Source of the DNA: Paradesertivirga mongoliensis
GTDB taxonomy: Bacteria; Bacteroidota; Bacteroidia; Sphingobacteriales; Sphingobacteriaceae
Direction: 5' to 3'
Length of the DNA: 64,000 nt
Assembly (NCBI RefSeq): GCF_024436395.1
Contig: NZ_JAFMZO010000003.1
Span: 558,001 to 622,000 of the forward strand
A model generated the notes under the pieces. It did not search any database. It was not told the origin of the DNA and saw only the letters and a program-made list of their open reading frames with translations. This document shows positions 8,363 to 17,539 of the stretch, piece by piece (position 1 is the first letter of the stretch; each line of letters begins with the position of its first letter). The translations under genes and the position numbers were made by a program.

Positions 8363-8400
8363 AAACAATAAAACCCGGTCGATGCCGGGTTTTATTGTTT
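8363..8400. terminator. bidirectional intrinsic terminator between the paralogue operon and gyrB
   Basis: Perfect 16-bp inverted repeat: arm 8363-8378, 6-nt loop 8379-8384, arm 8385-8400. The stem contains AACCCGG/CCGGGTT and has T-rich and A-rich flanks on the two sides. It lies exactly between two convergent genes. Confidence 0.9.
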
Positions 8401-8415
8401 CTTTTTCAGTTTCGA

Positions 8416-10380
<1,965 letters not shown>

Positions 10381-10399
10381 TTATTTTAAACAACAATCC

Positions 10400-10407
10400 C
10401 AAATTTA
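10400..10407 (-). promoter_or_regulatory. candidate -7 element of gyrB promoter
   Basis: TAAATTTG on the minus strand matches the Bacteroidota TAnnTTTG consensus, 22 nt from the gyrB ATG. No good -33 TTTG is seen at the expected distance. Confidence 0.4.
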
Positions 10408-10521
10408 ACTTTTTAGAACGAATTTCTGGCATTTGTGGATAAATATGCGGGGTGTGGAAACCGATTTCAATCGCTCTATTTCACTATTCGGTGCAATTTG
10501 ACATTGTAAGGTTAAAGCAGC

Positions 10522-10550
10522 TTGTTATTAACTTCGAAAGTTTATCTTTG
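10522..10550 (+). promoter_or_regulatory. candidate Bacteroidota promoter for the ompH-like gene
   Basis: TTG at 10522-10524, an 18-nt spacer, then TATCTTTG at 10543-10550, a perfect TAnnTTTG -7 box. The start codon is 22 nt further on, leaving a short leader. Confidence 0.6.
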
Positions 10551-10572
10551 CTCTGAAATTTAACTCCAAAAA

Positions 10573-11163
10573 ATGAACAAAAATCTTTTTAAACTAACAG
10601 CTGGTTTATTAACCGCTGCAAGTTTTATAGTTGCTTGTAACCAGGACAAACCCGCAACTGCGCCTGCTGCCAGCACTACTACAGCCGGCAAAACCGTTGA
10701 GCCAATTGTGTATGTACACTCTGATTCATTGCTCGAAAATTATAGCTACTTTAAAGACATCCGCAGCAAAATGGAATCTAAATCTAAAAAGGCGCAGGTC
10801 GACTTAACCGCTAAAGGAAATGCTTTCCAAAGAGAAATTGCCGAATATCAGCAAAAAGCACAAACCATGAGCGCAGACGAGCGTGCCAGTACCGAGCAAA
10901 GACTTGCGCGCAAGCGTCAGGAATTAGATGCCTTCAACCAGAATGCAAGCTCTGCTTTGGCAAACGAATCTGCAGCCGAAAACGAAAAACTATACGAGAA
11001 AGTAGCTGAATATCTTAAGGGATACGCAAAGAAAAAAGGGCACAAAATGGTGCTTACTTATTCAAAATCGAACCCTACCGTTTTGTTTGCTGATGAAAGC
11101 CTGGATGTGACCAAAGAAGTGGTAGCGGGTTTGAATAGCACGTACAAAAGCGATAAAAAATAA
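10573..11163 (+). CDS. OmpH/Skp-family lipoprotein, periplasmic chaperone-like
   Basis: 196 residues. A lipoprotein signal peptide ends in the lipobox FIVAC (Cys22), and a short Ala/Thr-rich linker follows. The rest is an OmpH/Skp domain (about 45-190): an opening strand IVYVHSDSLLENY, then a long charged helical hairpin of coiled-coil character rich in Lys, Gln and Glu, and the closing strand MVLTYSKSNPTVLFAD. Skp-type proteins hold unfolded outer-membrane proteins in the periplasm. A lipid-anchored version would be tethered to a membrane. It has its own promoter and is followed by a hairpin terminator. Confidence 0.85.
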   Translation: MNKNLFKLTAGLLTAASFIVACNQDKPATAPAASTTTAGKTVEPIVYVHSDSLLENYSYFKDIRSKMESKSKKAQVDLTAKGNAFQREIAEYQQKAQTMSADERASTEQRLARKRQELDAFNQNASSALANESAAENEKLYEKVAEYLKGYAKKKGHKMVLTYSKSNPTVLFADESLDVTKEVVAGLNSTYKSDKK

Positions 11164-11182
11164 TTTTTCATTTTAGCCATTG

Positions 11183-11219
11183 ATAAAACCTCAGCAATTT
11201 GTTGAGGTTTTATTGTTTC
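11183..11219 (+). terminator. intrinsic terminator after the ompH-like gene
   Basis: 11-bp stem (11183-11193 with 11203-11213, core AACCTCA/TGAGGTT), 9-nt loop and a T-rich run TTTTATTGTTT. It ends only 5 nt before the guanine deaminase ATG. Confidence 0.75.
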
Positions 11220-11224
11220 AAGGT

Positions 11225-11707
11225 ATGGATAAGGCAAAGCAGGAAAAAAAGTTCATGAGAATGGCGATAGCTCTCTCGCAACAGAATGTTGAAAAGGGCC
11301 TGGGCGGACCATTTGGCGCTGTGATTGTTAAAGACGGTAAAGTATTGGCACGTTCTGCTAACCGGGTTACTACCACTAACGATCCCACTGCCCATGCCGA
11401 AGTTGCCGTAATCCGCCTGGCTTCAAAAAAGCTCAAAAGCTTCGACTTGACAGGTTGTGAAATCTATACCAGTTGCGAGCCCTGCCCTATGTGCCTGGGG
11501 GCGATCTATTGGTCGAGGATATCCAAAGTTTATTATGCTAACACTAAAGATGATGCAGCAGCAATAGGGTTCGACGACAAATTTATTTACAACGAGCTGG
11601 ACTTGCAGCCAGACGACCGAAAATTACCAGCAACACAGCTCCTTAGGGAGGAAGCGATTAAAACATTTGAACACTGGCAGGAGTCTGAATCTAAAATCCA
11701 GTACTAG
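11225..11707 (+). CDS. guaD: guanine deaminase (cytidine deaminase fold)
   Basis: 160 residues from the ATG at 11225; the open frame reaches back to a TTG at 11180, but that part lies within the upstream terminator. Zinc-site motifs are PTAHAEV (His and the catalytic Glu) and SCEPCPMCLG (two Cys). The surrounding sequence (GGPFGAVIVKDG, RVTTTNDPTAHAEV, GAIYWSRISKVYYA, GFDDKFIYNELD) matches the Bacillus GuaD type rather than TadA. It should convert guanine to xanthine and ammonia for purine salvage or nitrogen supply. It is a single gene, convergent with the S4-domain gene at 1 bp distance. Confidence 0.85.
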   Translation: MDKAKQEKKFMRMAIALSQQNVEKGLGGPFGAVIVKDGKVLARSANRVTTTNDPTAHAEVAVIRLASKKLKSFDLTGCEIYTSCEPCPMCLGAIYWSRISKVYYANTKDDAAAIGFDDKFIYNELDLQPDDRKLPATQLLREEAIKTFEHWQESESKIQY

Positions 11708-11708
11708 A

Positions 11709-12128
11709 TTAATCGTCGAAAAAGCTGTCCGCTATGGGCCCTGAATCCTCTCCCATCAAATCTTCAATATCCCGGCGTTCTTTTTTTGTAGGCCTCCCCG
11801 CCCCCCTGTCTCTTCGTAAGAGCGGCGAATGAAACATTGACTGATAGGCCTGCGTTTTTTCTACCGGAGTTACATCTTCATAATAGTTCACGGCTTTTTT
11901 GGCGTCAACACGATTGAATAATAAGTCTGTAACTTTAATTTCGCGGCGTTCAATACCCTTAGAAACGTGATAAACCCCGCCAATTTTGACTTCATGAGAA
12001 GGTTTCATATTGTTTCCCTCAAGCTTCACACGTCCGGCCTTACAGGCCTCGGTTGCCAGAGTGCGGGTTTTAAACACCCTTATTGCCCATAGATATTTAT
12101 CGATACGTAATTTTTCCTTGTCTGCCAT
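11709..12128 (-). CDS. S4-domain RNA-binding protein (heat-shock protein 15 type)
   Basis: 139 residues from the ATG at 12128; a longer frame from 12242 adds a 38-residue Cys-rich extension that does not look like protein. The S4 domain is at residues 5-70 (RIDKYLWAIRVFKTRTLATEACKAG in two pieces, VKLEGNNMKPSHEVKIGG). A basic C-terminal region (LLRRDRGAGRPTKKERRD) follows. Hsp15/HslR proteins bind stalled 50S subunits that carry a nascent chain, and this protein has that organisation. The 3' end is 1 bp from the stop of the convergent guaD. Confidence 0.85.
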   Translation of the reverse strand: MADKEKLRIDKYLWAIRVFKTRTLATEACKAGRVKLEGNNMKPSHEVKIGGVYHVSKGIERREIKVTDLLFNRVDAKKAVNYYEDVTPVEKTQAYQSMFHSPLLRRDRGAGRPTKKERRDIEDLMGEDSGPIADSFFDD

Positions 12129-12529
12129 GGTATTGCAGGCTTGCTTTGCTCTATGCAAATGTAAACACCCGCAACTATATTTAAAGCCTAAAAAAAAAGC
12201 TTGGAGGATATCTTCCGTAAGACACGCAACGTCATTTTCCAATTCGAGGTTATAAGTATAGATTTATCCGAATATATTTTATGCGATTTATCCTCCTGCT
12301 CTCATTAATGTTAATTATTCAATCGGTGTATGCAGCAACTGATAGTTGATTCTGCCAATACGTATTGTAAATAAATGCTTAATCTGAGCCCGGCGATGAA
12401 CGACAGGTCTAAAGAGTACGATAGCAAAGTAAAGCTCGGCTTCATTCTTCTTTCTATTTAATTTGCTAAAGCTTGGGCATTACTTAAATATTTCTTTTGA
12501 AAACCTTTACTTTGCGAAAAATATTAGAA
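12129..12529. other. 401-bp intergenic region with a decayed reading frame
   Basis: No intact gene. The first part is spacer upstream of the S4 gene. The centre (12281-12461) holds the broken coding remnant listed separately. The last 70 bp is AT-rich and must carry the dapD promoter; a loose TACTTTG element is present near 12509, but no full consensus is seen. Confidence 0.6.
12281..12461 (+). pseudogene. possible remnant of an exported TPR-like protein
   Basis: An ATG at 12281 encodes a good signal peptide of 22 residues (MRFILLLSLMLIIQSVYAA then TDS) and then stops at 12347. A +1 shift continues with LIVDSANTYCK, a TAA at 12372, and then an in-frame ATG reading MLNLSPAMNDRSKEYDSKV and a few more residues to 12461. 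The joined product resembles the start of the TPR-type sensor proteins common in Bacteroidota, interrupted by one frameshift and one stop. Similarity is judged by eye only. It may instead be chance. Confidence 0.3.
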
Positions 12530-13348
12530 ATGATACCTGAATTAAAAAAACGCATTGAAGAAGCCTGGGAAGACCGCAACTTATTAAACTTCCCCGATTA
12601 TACTTCGGCCATAGAAAGCGTAATATTAATGCTTGATAAAGGCGAGATCAGAGTAGCCGATCCTATTGGGAACCGCTGGCACGTGAACGACTGGGTTAAA
12701 AAAGCAGTTATCTTGTATTTCCCTATCCGCCATATGGAAGAAATCAGCGTGGGTCCTTTTGTATTTCACGACAAGATGAAGTTAAAAACAAACTTCAAAG
12801 ACCTTGGCGTTCGGGTGGTGCCGCAGGCAACTGCTCGCTACGGCGCATATCTTGCCAAAGGCGTTATTATGATGCCGTCGTACGTTAACATCGGCGCTTA
12901 CGTGGATGAAGGCACAATGGTCGACACCTGGGCAACAGTAGGCTCCTGCGCTCAAATAGGCAAAAACGTTCACCTTAGTGGCGGGGTAGGCATTGGCGGG
13001 GTATTAGAACCGGTACAAGCTGCTCCGGTTATCATCGAAGACAATTGCTTTATAGGTTCAAGAGCCATCGTTGTTGAAGGCGTAAGAGTTGAAACCGAAG
13101 CGGTATTAGGCGCAAACGTTTGCCTTACTGCTTCGACCAAAATAATTGATGTTACAGGCGAAACTCCGGTAGAATACAAGGGCGTTGTTCCTGCACGTTC
13201 GGTAGTAATACCTGGCTCATACACCAAAAAATTTGCCGCCGGTGAATTCCAGGTGCCCTGCGCATTAATTATCGGCCAACGTAAAGAGTCGACCGATAAA
13301 AAAACTTCGTTAAACGACGCCCTGCGCGAACATAACGTAGCTGTATAG
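12530..13348 (+). CDS. dapD: 2,3,4,5-tetrahydropyridine-2,6-dicarboxylate N-succinyltransferase
   Basis: 272 residues from the ATG at 12530, the usual DapD length; an upstream TTG at 12497 is less likely. It succinylates tetrahydrodipicolinate on the way to meso-diaminopimelate and lysine. The N-terminal helical domain (1-100) is followed by a left-handed beta-helix of hexapeptide repeats (about 105-235), seen in GVIMMPSYVNIGAYVDEGTM (by position 120-139), GSCAQIGKNVHLSGG and VIIEDNCFIGSRAIVVEGV. The presence of DapD indicates the succinylase branch of the lysine pathway. It is a single gene followed by a hairpin and a pyrimidine-rich spacer. Confidence 0.95.
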   Translation: MIPELKKRIEEAWEDRNLLNFPDYTSAIESVILMLDKGEIRVADPIGNRWHVNDWVKKAVILYFPIRHMEEISVGPFVFHDKMKLKTNFKDLGVRVVPQATARYGAYLAKGVIMMPSYVNIGAYVDEGTMVDTWATVGSCAQIGKNVHLSGGVGIGGVLEPVQAAPVIIEDNCFIGSRAIVVEGVRVETEAVLGANVCLTASTKIIDVTGETPVEYKGVVPARSVVIPGSYTKKFAAGEFQVPCALIIGQRKESTDKKTSLNDALREHNVAV

Positions 13349-13359
13349 CACACATCAAT

Positions 13360-13390
13360 CGTAAGAGGCTTGGTCCACCAACCTCTTACG
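13360..13390 (+). terminator. hairpin after dapD, possible terminator
   Basis: 9-bp stem CGTAAGAGG (13360-13368) with CCTCTTACG (13382-13390), extended inside by TTGGT/ACCAA after a one-base bulge. No U-run follows, so termination is uncertain. Confidence 0.45.
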
Positions 13391-13429
13391 TTGATTCATT
13401 GCACTAAAACTACTCCATCTCAACACCTG

Positions 13430-13560
13430 ACACCCACACCTTTTCGCTTTTACCTTTTCGCTTCGATCATATCCTTTTCCCTTTAACCTTTAACCTTTAA
13501 CCTTTCCCCTCCTACCTCTAACCTTTTCCCACCAACCTCCCCTTCCACCTTTCCTCTAAA
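13430..13560 (+). repeat. pyrimidine-rich ACCTTT spacer with (TTTAACC)x3
   Basis: About 130 bp made almost only of C and T on the plus strand, with many ACCTTT/CCTTTT units and three exact tandem TTTAACC copies at 13482-13502. It lies between dapD and a glycosyltransferase gene. The same word recurs as an inverted pair between rpoB and rpoC. The function is unknown; it may be slippage-derived filler. Confidence 0.7.
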
Positions 13561-13577
13561 CATATTACCTTTACAGG

Positions 13578-14693
13578 ATGCGAATTGGCTTTGATGGCAA
13601 ACGAGTGGTTCAAAATTTTACGGGTTTGGGTAACTACAGCAGGTTTATTTTAGATCTGCTAAATACTCATTTCCCGGAAAATGAATATTGGGTTTATTCA
13701 AAGAAAAAAGCATCCGACAACCTTAAAATCCCTAAAGGAGTAAAATTTCGCCATCCCGCCAGATACAAATTTGCACCACTTTGGCGGAGTTACGGCGTGC
13801 TTCGCAATCTTAAAAAAGACAACATCACTTTATACCATGGCTTAAGCAACGAATTACCCTTTGGGATTTATAGCGCAAAGATTCCTTCGGTAGTAACCAT
13901 ACACGATTTAATATTTCTGAGGTTTCCAGATTTCTATCCCGCCCTGGACCGGTTTATATATCGTTACAAATTCGATTATGCCTGTAAGAAAGCCACCCGC
14001 ATAATAGCAGTAAGCGAACAGACCAAAAAAGACATCATCAGCTACTTTGGCACACCAGCCGAAAAAATAGATGTTATTTACCAGGGATGCAATGATGTAT
14101 TTAAAAATCCTGCATCAGATGAGCACAAAAAGAGGGTCAGCAAAAAATTTAATCTCCCTGATAACTACCTGCTGCAGGTAGGAACTATCGAAGAGAGAAA
14201 GAATTTGCTCCTTACTGTCAAGGCCTTAAGAAATGTCCCACAGAATGTAAAGTTAGTGGTGATAGGCAAGCAGACGGATTATATTAAAGAAATAAAAGAG
14301 TATATCTTAAACCATAAACTCGAAAACCGGGTGATCTTCTTGAAGAATGTACCGGTAGAAGATCTGCCGGCTATTTATCAGCAGGCAAGAATTTTTGTAT
14401 ATCCTTCAGAATTCGAGGGGTTTGGAATTCCGGTTATTGAAGCGCTTTATTCGGGGGTCCCTGTTATAGCGGCCACGGGTTCTTGCCTCGAAGAAGCAGG
14501 TGGACCAAAAAGCTGTTACATCCATCCGAAAGATGATGTACAGCTATCCTGGACAATTAATTCAATTTTAAATAACCCTTCTAAAAGTGCTGAGATGGTA
14601 GAAGCTGGATATGAATATGTTAAGAAGTTCTCTGAGGCAGAATTAGCAAAAAAGCTCATGGAGGTATACAAAAAAGTTTTAAATCATGCTTAG
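13578..14693 (+). CDS. glycosyltransferase family 4 protein
   Basis: 371 residues with a GT-B fold of the GT4 (group 1) type. The N-terminal acceptor half opens with MRIGFDGKRVVQNFTGLGNY. The C-terminal nucleotide-sugar half has LLQVGTIEERKN (about 195), the E-x7-E motif region EFEGFGIPVIEALYSGVPVIA (about 278-298, given as positions with the key residues E, F-G-P-E) and ATGSCLEEAGG. It transfers a sugar to a lipid, polysaccharide or protein acceptor in the cytoplasm; the acceptor is not evident. There is no membrane segment. Its last 8 bp overlap the start of the following Sua5/YrdC gene. Confidence 0.9.
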   Translation: MRIGFDGKRVVQNFTGLGNYSRFILDLLNTHFPENEYWVYSKKKASDNLKIPKGVKFRHPARYKFAPLWRSYGVLRNLKKDNITLYHGLSNELPFGIYSAKIPSVVTIHDLIFLRFPDFYPALDRFIYRYKFDYACKKATRIIAVSEQTKKDIISYFGTPAEKIDVIYQGCNDVFKNPASDEHKKRVSKKFNLPDNYLLQVGTIEERKNLLLTVKALRNVPQNVKLVVIGKQTDYIKEIKEYILNHKLENRVIFLKNVPVEDLPAIYQQARIFVYPSEFEGFGIPVIEALYSGVPVIAATGSCLEEAGGPKSCYIHPKDDVQLSWTINSILNNPSKSAEMVEAGYEYVKKFSEAELAKKLMEVYKKVLNHA

Positions 14694-15252
14694 AGACGAG
14701 GTAAACAAGGCCTTTGATATTATACAGGCAGGCGGAATTATTCTTTATCCAACAGATACTATTTGGGGGATCGGCTGCGATGCCACGAACGAATCAGCTG
14801 TCGCAAAAATTCTAAAACTGAAGGGAAGACCCGAAAACAAAAGTCTGATTATCCTTCTGGATAACGAAAACAGATTAGACAGCTACGTTTCTGAGGTCCC
14901 CGAAATTGCCTATGACCTGATAGAATACGCCGAAAACCCGCTGACCATCGTTTTTTCGGGAGCAAAGAACCTTGCGAAAAATGTAGTAAATGCAGATAGC
15001 AGTGTGGGCATCAGAATAGCCAAGCATCCTTTTTGCCAGCAGCTAATCCAGCGTTTTCGCAAACCAATTGTATCAACATCAGCCAATCTGAGCGGAGAAA
15101 ACTCACCGGCAACCTTTTCTGAAATAAGTGGGGCCATACTGGATGGCGTAGACTATGTAGTTGATTTTGAACAAGACAAGAACTCTAAAAGCCAACCATC
15201 AACCATTATGAAACTGGAAGCAAATGGCCAGTTTAGCTTTATTAGAAGATAA
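14686..15252 (+). CDS. tsaC: L-threonylcarbamoyladenylate synthase (Sua5/YciO/YrdC)
   Basis: 188 residues containing a full YrdC domain: ILYPTDTIWGIGCDATNE (about 19-36) and the nucleotide-binding core KSLIILLDNE, with RIAKHPFC and PIVSTSANLSGE further on. TsaC makes threonylcarbamoyl-AMP from threonine, bicarbonate and ATP, the first step of t6A37 tRNA modification. It has the short TsaC length, without the Sua5 C-terminal domain. The start overlaps the upstream glycosyltransferase gene by 8 bp, so the pair is coupled despite unrelated functions. A CCA-adding enzyme and miaA, also tRNA genes, follow. Confidence 0.92.
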   Translation: MLRDEVNKAFDIIQAGGIILYPTDTIWGIGCDATNESAVAKILKLKGRPENKSLIILLDNENRLDSYVSEVPEIAYDLIEYAENPLTIVFSGAKNLAKNVVNADSSVGIRIAKHPFCQQLIQRFRKPIVSTSANLSGENSPATFSEISGAILDGVDYVVDFEQDKNSKSQPSTIMKLEANGQFSFIRR

Positions 15253-15288
15253 CAGGACCTCCATCTGGCTCTGCATGATTAAAATAAG

Positions 15289-15296
15289 TATTTTTG
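15289..15296 (+). promoter_or_regulatory. candidate -7 element for the CCA-adding enzyme gene
   Basis: TATTTTTG matches TAnnTTTG, 39 nt before the ATG at 15336. The -33 element is weak. Confidence 0.4.
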
Positions 15297-15335
15297 CGTT
15301 GATTTTTGAATCCACTTGGGCGAAACCCGAAATTA

Positions 15336-16748
15336 ATGAAACAACACCTTCAACATCCGGTATTTAAAAAGCTGGGACAACTGGCCGACGAATTAGATAC
15401 TGAAATTTATGTAATTGGAGGCTTTGTACGTGATATATTTCTTGAGCGATCATCAAAAGACATAGATATTCTGGTAATCGGTAACGGCATTACTTTTGCC
15501 GAAAAAGCAGGTACAAAATTAAAGACTCAGGTAGCCGTTTTTAAAAACTTCGGAACCGCCATGTTAAGGCACCGAGATCTCGAAATTGAATTTGTTGGCG
15601 CCAGAAAAGAATCATACCGGGCAGATTCGAGAAAGCCGCTGGTAGAAGACGGCACTTTGCAAGACGACCAGAAGCGTCGCGACTTCACGATCAACGCCAT
15701 GGCTTTAAGTCTTAATGGAAAAACCTTCGGCGAGCTGCTCGATCCATTTAAAGGGATCGAAGACCTTGAAAGCAAACTGATTCGCACCCCGCTCAATCCT
15801 AACGAAACTTTTTCAGACGACCCCTTAAGAATGATGCGAGCAGTTCGCTTTGCGAGCCAGTTAGGGTTCAAAATTGACCAGATTGCCATTGAGGCAATTA
15901 ACAAAAATGCCGAACGGATCAAAATAGTTTCAAAAGAGCGAATTACCGACGAACTGAATAAAATTATTCTTTCTCCAAAGCCTTCAGTGGGCTTTAATTA
16001 CCTGTTTGATACCGGCCTGTTGAAATTGGTTTTTCCTCAAATGGTAGATTTGTACGGGGTAGAGTATATAAACGGTAGAGGACATAAAGATAATTTCTAT
16101 CACACACTCGAAGTGCTCGATAACATCGCCGAAATTACAGGTGACCTCTGGCTTCGATGGTCAGCTATATTACACGACATTGCCAAGCCTGCCACCAGGC
16201 GTTTCGAACCCGGCCACGGATGGACCTTCCACGGGCATGAGGATAAAGGTGCGAGAATGGTTCCAAAAATTTTCGCCCAGCTTAAGCTTCCGCTGAATGA
16301 AAAAATGAAGTTTGTACAAAAGCTCGTGCAGCTACACCTGCGCCCCATTGTGCTGGCACAGGAAATTGTTACAGATTCGGCCGTAAGAAGATTATTATTT
16401 GATGCAGGAGACGATATAGAAAGCCTTATGCTGCTATGCCATGCCGATGTAACTACTAAAAATGATTATAAAAAGAAAAAATACCGGCAGAATTTTGAGC
16501 TTGTAAAGCAAAAATTAAAAGACGTAGAGGAGCGCGACAAGATACGGAACTGGCAGCCTCCCGTTACCGGCGAAGACATCATGGAAACATTTGGCATACC
16601 TGCCGGCCGCGAAGTCGGCATGATCAAAAACCAGATCAGAGAAGCAATACTTGAGGGTGAGATAAAGAATTCGAGAGAAGAAGCCTTTCATTTTATGATT
16701 AAAAAGGCGAAAGAAATAGGCTTAAAACCAATTGTCAATTTTAAATAA
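15336..16748 (+). CDS. CCA-adding tRNA nucleotidyltransferase with HD domain
   Basis: 470 residues from the ATG at 15336; the frame extends to a TTG at 15306, but the added 10 residues are not conserved-looking. The polymerase-beta head has IGGFVRDIFLER (about 28-39) and the metal-binding DIDILVIG; RRDFTINAMAL is the conserved neck motif. The RNA-binding part follows (DPLRMMRAVRFASQLGF). The C-terminal half carries an HD phosphohydrolase domain (LHDIAKPATR, FHGHEDKGA). It adds or repairs the CCA end of tRNAs, which matters here because none of the five tRNA genes in this window encodes CCA. Confidence 0.93.
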   Translation: MKQHLQHPVFKKLGQLADELDTEIYVIGGFVRDIFLERSSKDIDILVIGNGITFAEKAGTKLKTQVAVFKNFGTAMLRHRDLEIEFVGARKESYRADSRKPLVEDGTLQDDQKRRDFTINAMALSLNGKTFGELLDPFKGIEDLESKLIRTPLNPNETFSDDPLRMMRAVRFASQLGFKIDQIAIEAINKNAERIKIVSKERITDELNKIILSPKPSVGFNYLFDTGLLKLVFPQMVDLYGVEYINGRGHKDNFYHTLEVLDNIAEITGDLWLRWSAILHDIAKPATRRFEPGHGWTFHGHEDKGARMVPKIFAQLKLPLNEKMKFVQKLVQLHLRPIVLAQEIVTDSAVRRLLFDAGDDIESLMLLCHADVTTKNDYKKKKYRQNFELVKQKLKDVEERDKIRNWQPPVTGEDIMETFGIPAGREVGMIKNQIREAILEGEIKNSREEAFHFMIKKAKEIGLKPIVNFK

Positions 16749-16821
16749 CCTTAAGCAAACATTATTAGTAAAAGGGCGTTATCGTTACGCCAAATTATAA
16801 CAGCAACATTAAAAATTAAAC

Positions 16822-17478
16822 ATGGCTATTTATAGATTCAAGGTTTCCTTTGAAGATTACGACGATGTTATACGTGAGATAGACATCAAATCAACTCAAA
16901 CATTTGAAGATCTGCATCACGCTATCCATCGTACAACGGGCTACAATTCCGACAAATCATCATCATTTTATGTAAGTAACGACCATTGGATCAAAGCAGA
17001 GGAGATAGCCTTTTTACCTAACCAACGAAAAGCCGATGCCGGAGTGGCGTTGATGACAGGCACTAAATTGTACAAGTTTATTGACGACCCGCATCAAAAA
17101 TTTTATTATACCTATAATTTTGAACGCCCCTACGACTTCCATGTTGAATTGATCAAAATTCTTGACGAAGAAAAAGGCAAAGAATACCCAACCTTGGTAC
17201 GCAGTAACGGTGAGGCTCCAAAACCTCCGGGAAGCGTGGTGATACCGGTTGAAACAGACGAGGAAGGCGACTTCGATTTCCTTAACGACATTGAAGAACC
17301 AGATGAGATTGATGACGTAGAAGTGATGGAAGGCGTAGACGAAGATCTGGGAGAAAACCTGGTAGTTGGAAGCCATCCGGATGAGCCCGAAAGCGAAGAA
17401 AAAGATGACATCATGGATGAGTTTTCAGATAATGAAAACCTCGATGCAGATGAATTCGACAGCAAAGAAGATTATTAA
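16822..17478 (+). CDS. plasmid pRiA4b ORF-3-like family protein with acidic tail
   Basis: 218 residues. Residues 1-125 match the pRiA4b ORF-3-like fold (also annotated as IS1096 passenger TnpR-like): YRFKVSFEDYDDVIREIDI, FEDLHHAIHRTTGYN, HWIKAEE and KLYKFIDDPHQKFYYTY. The remaining 90 residues are extremely acidic (many Asp and Glu, for example DEIDDVEVMEGVDEDLGE). There is no transposase nearby, so despite the family name it is not a mobile element here. The function is unknown. It is the gene before miaA; an inverted repeat AACCG/CGGTT follows the stop. Confidence 0.75.
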   Translation: MAIYRFKVSFEDYDDVIREIDIKSTQTFEDLHHAIHRTTGYNSDKSSSFYVSNDHWIKAEEIAFLPNQRKADAGVALMTGTKLYKFIDDPHQKFYYTYNFERPYDFHVELIKILDEEKGKEYPTLVRSNGEAPKPPGSVVIPVETDEEGDFDFLNDIEEPDEIDDVEVMEGVDEDLGENLVVGSHPDEPESEEKDDIMDEFSDNENLDADEFDSKEDY

Positions 17479-17504
17479 TCTTTATCTTCGTAACCGGTAG
17501 AAAT

Positions 17505-17539
17505 ATCGGTTACACTTGCCTAAAATCGGTTTACACTTG
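17505..17539 (+). repeat. direct repeat ATCGGT(T)TACACTTG ahead of miaA
   Basis: ATCGGTTACACTTG at 17505-17518 and ATCGGTTTACACTTG at 17525-17539, differing by one inserted T. The second copy ends exactly at the miaA ATG. It may be a local duplication or a paired binding site. Confidence 0.5.

Noticed and set aside
13430..13560. CRISPR-like array
   Set aside because: The repeats are short, overlapping and pyrimidine-biased, without unique spacers.
16822..17478. Mobile element, from the family label IS1096 passenger
   Set aside because: No transposase, terminal repeats or target duplication are seen.
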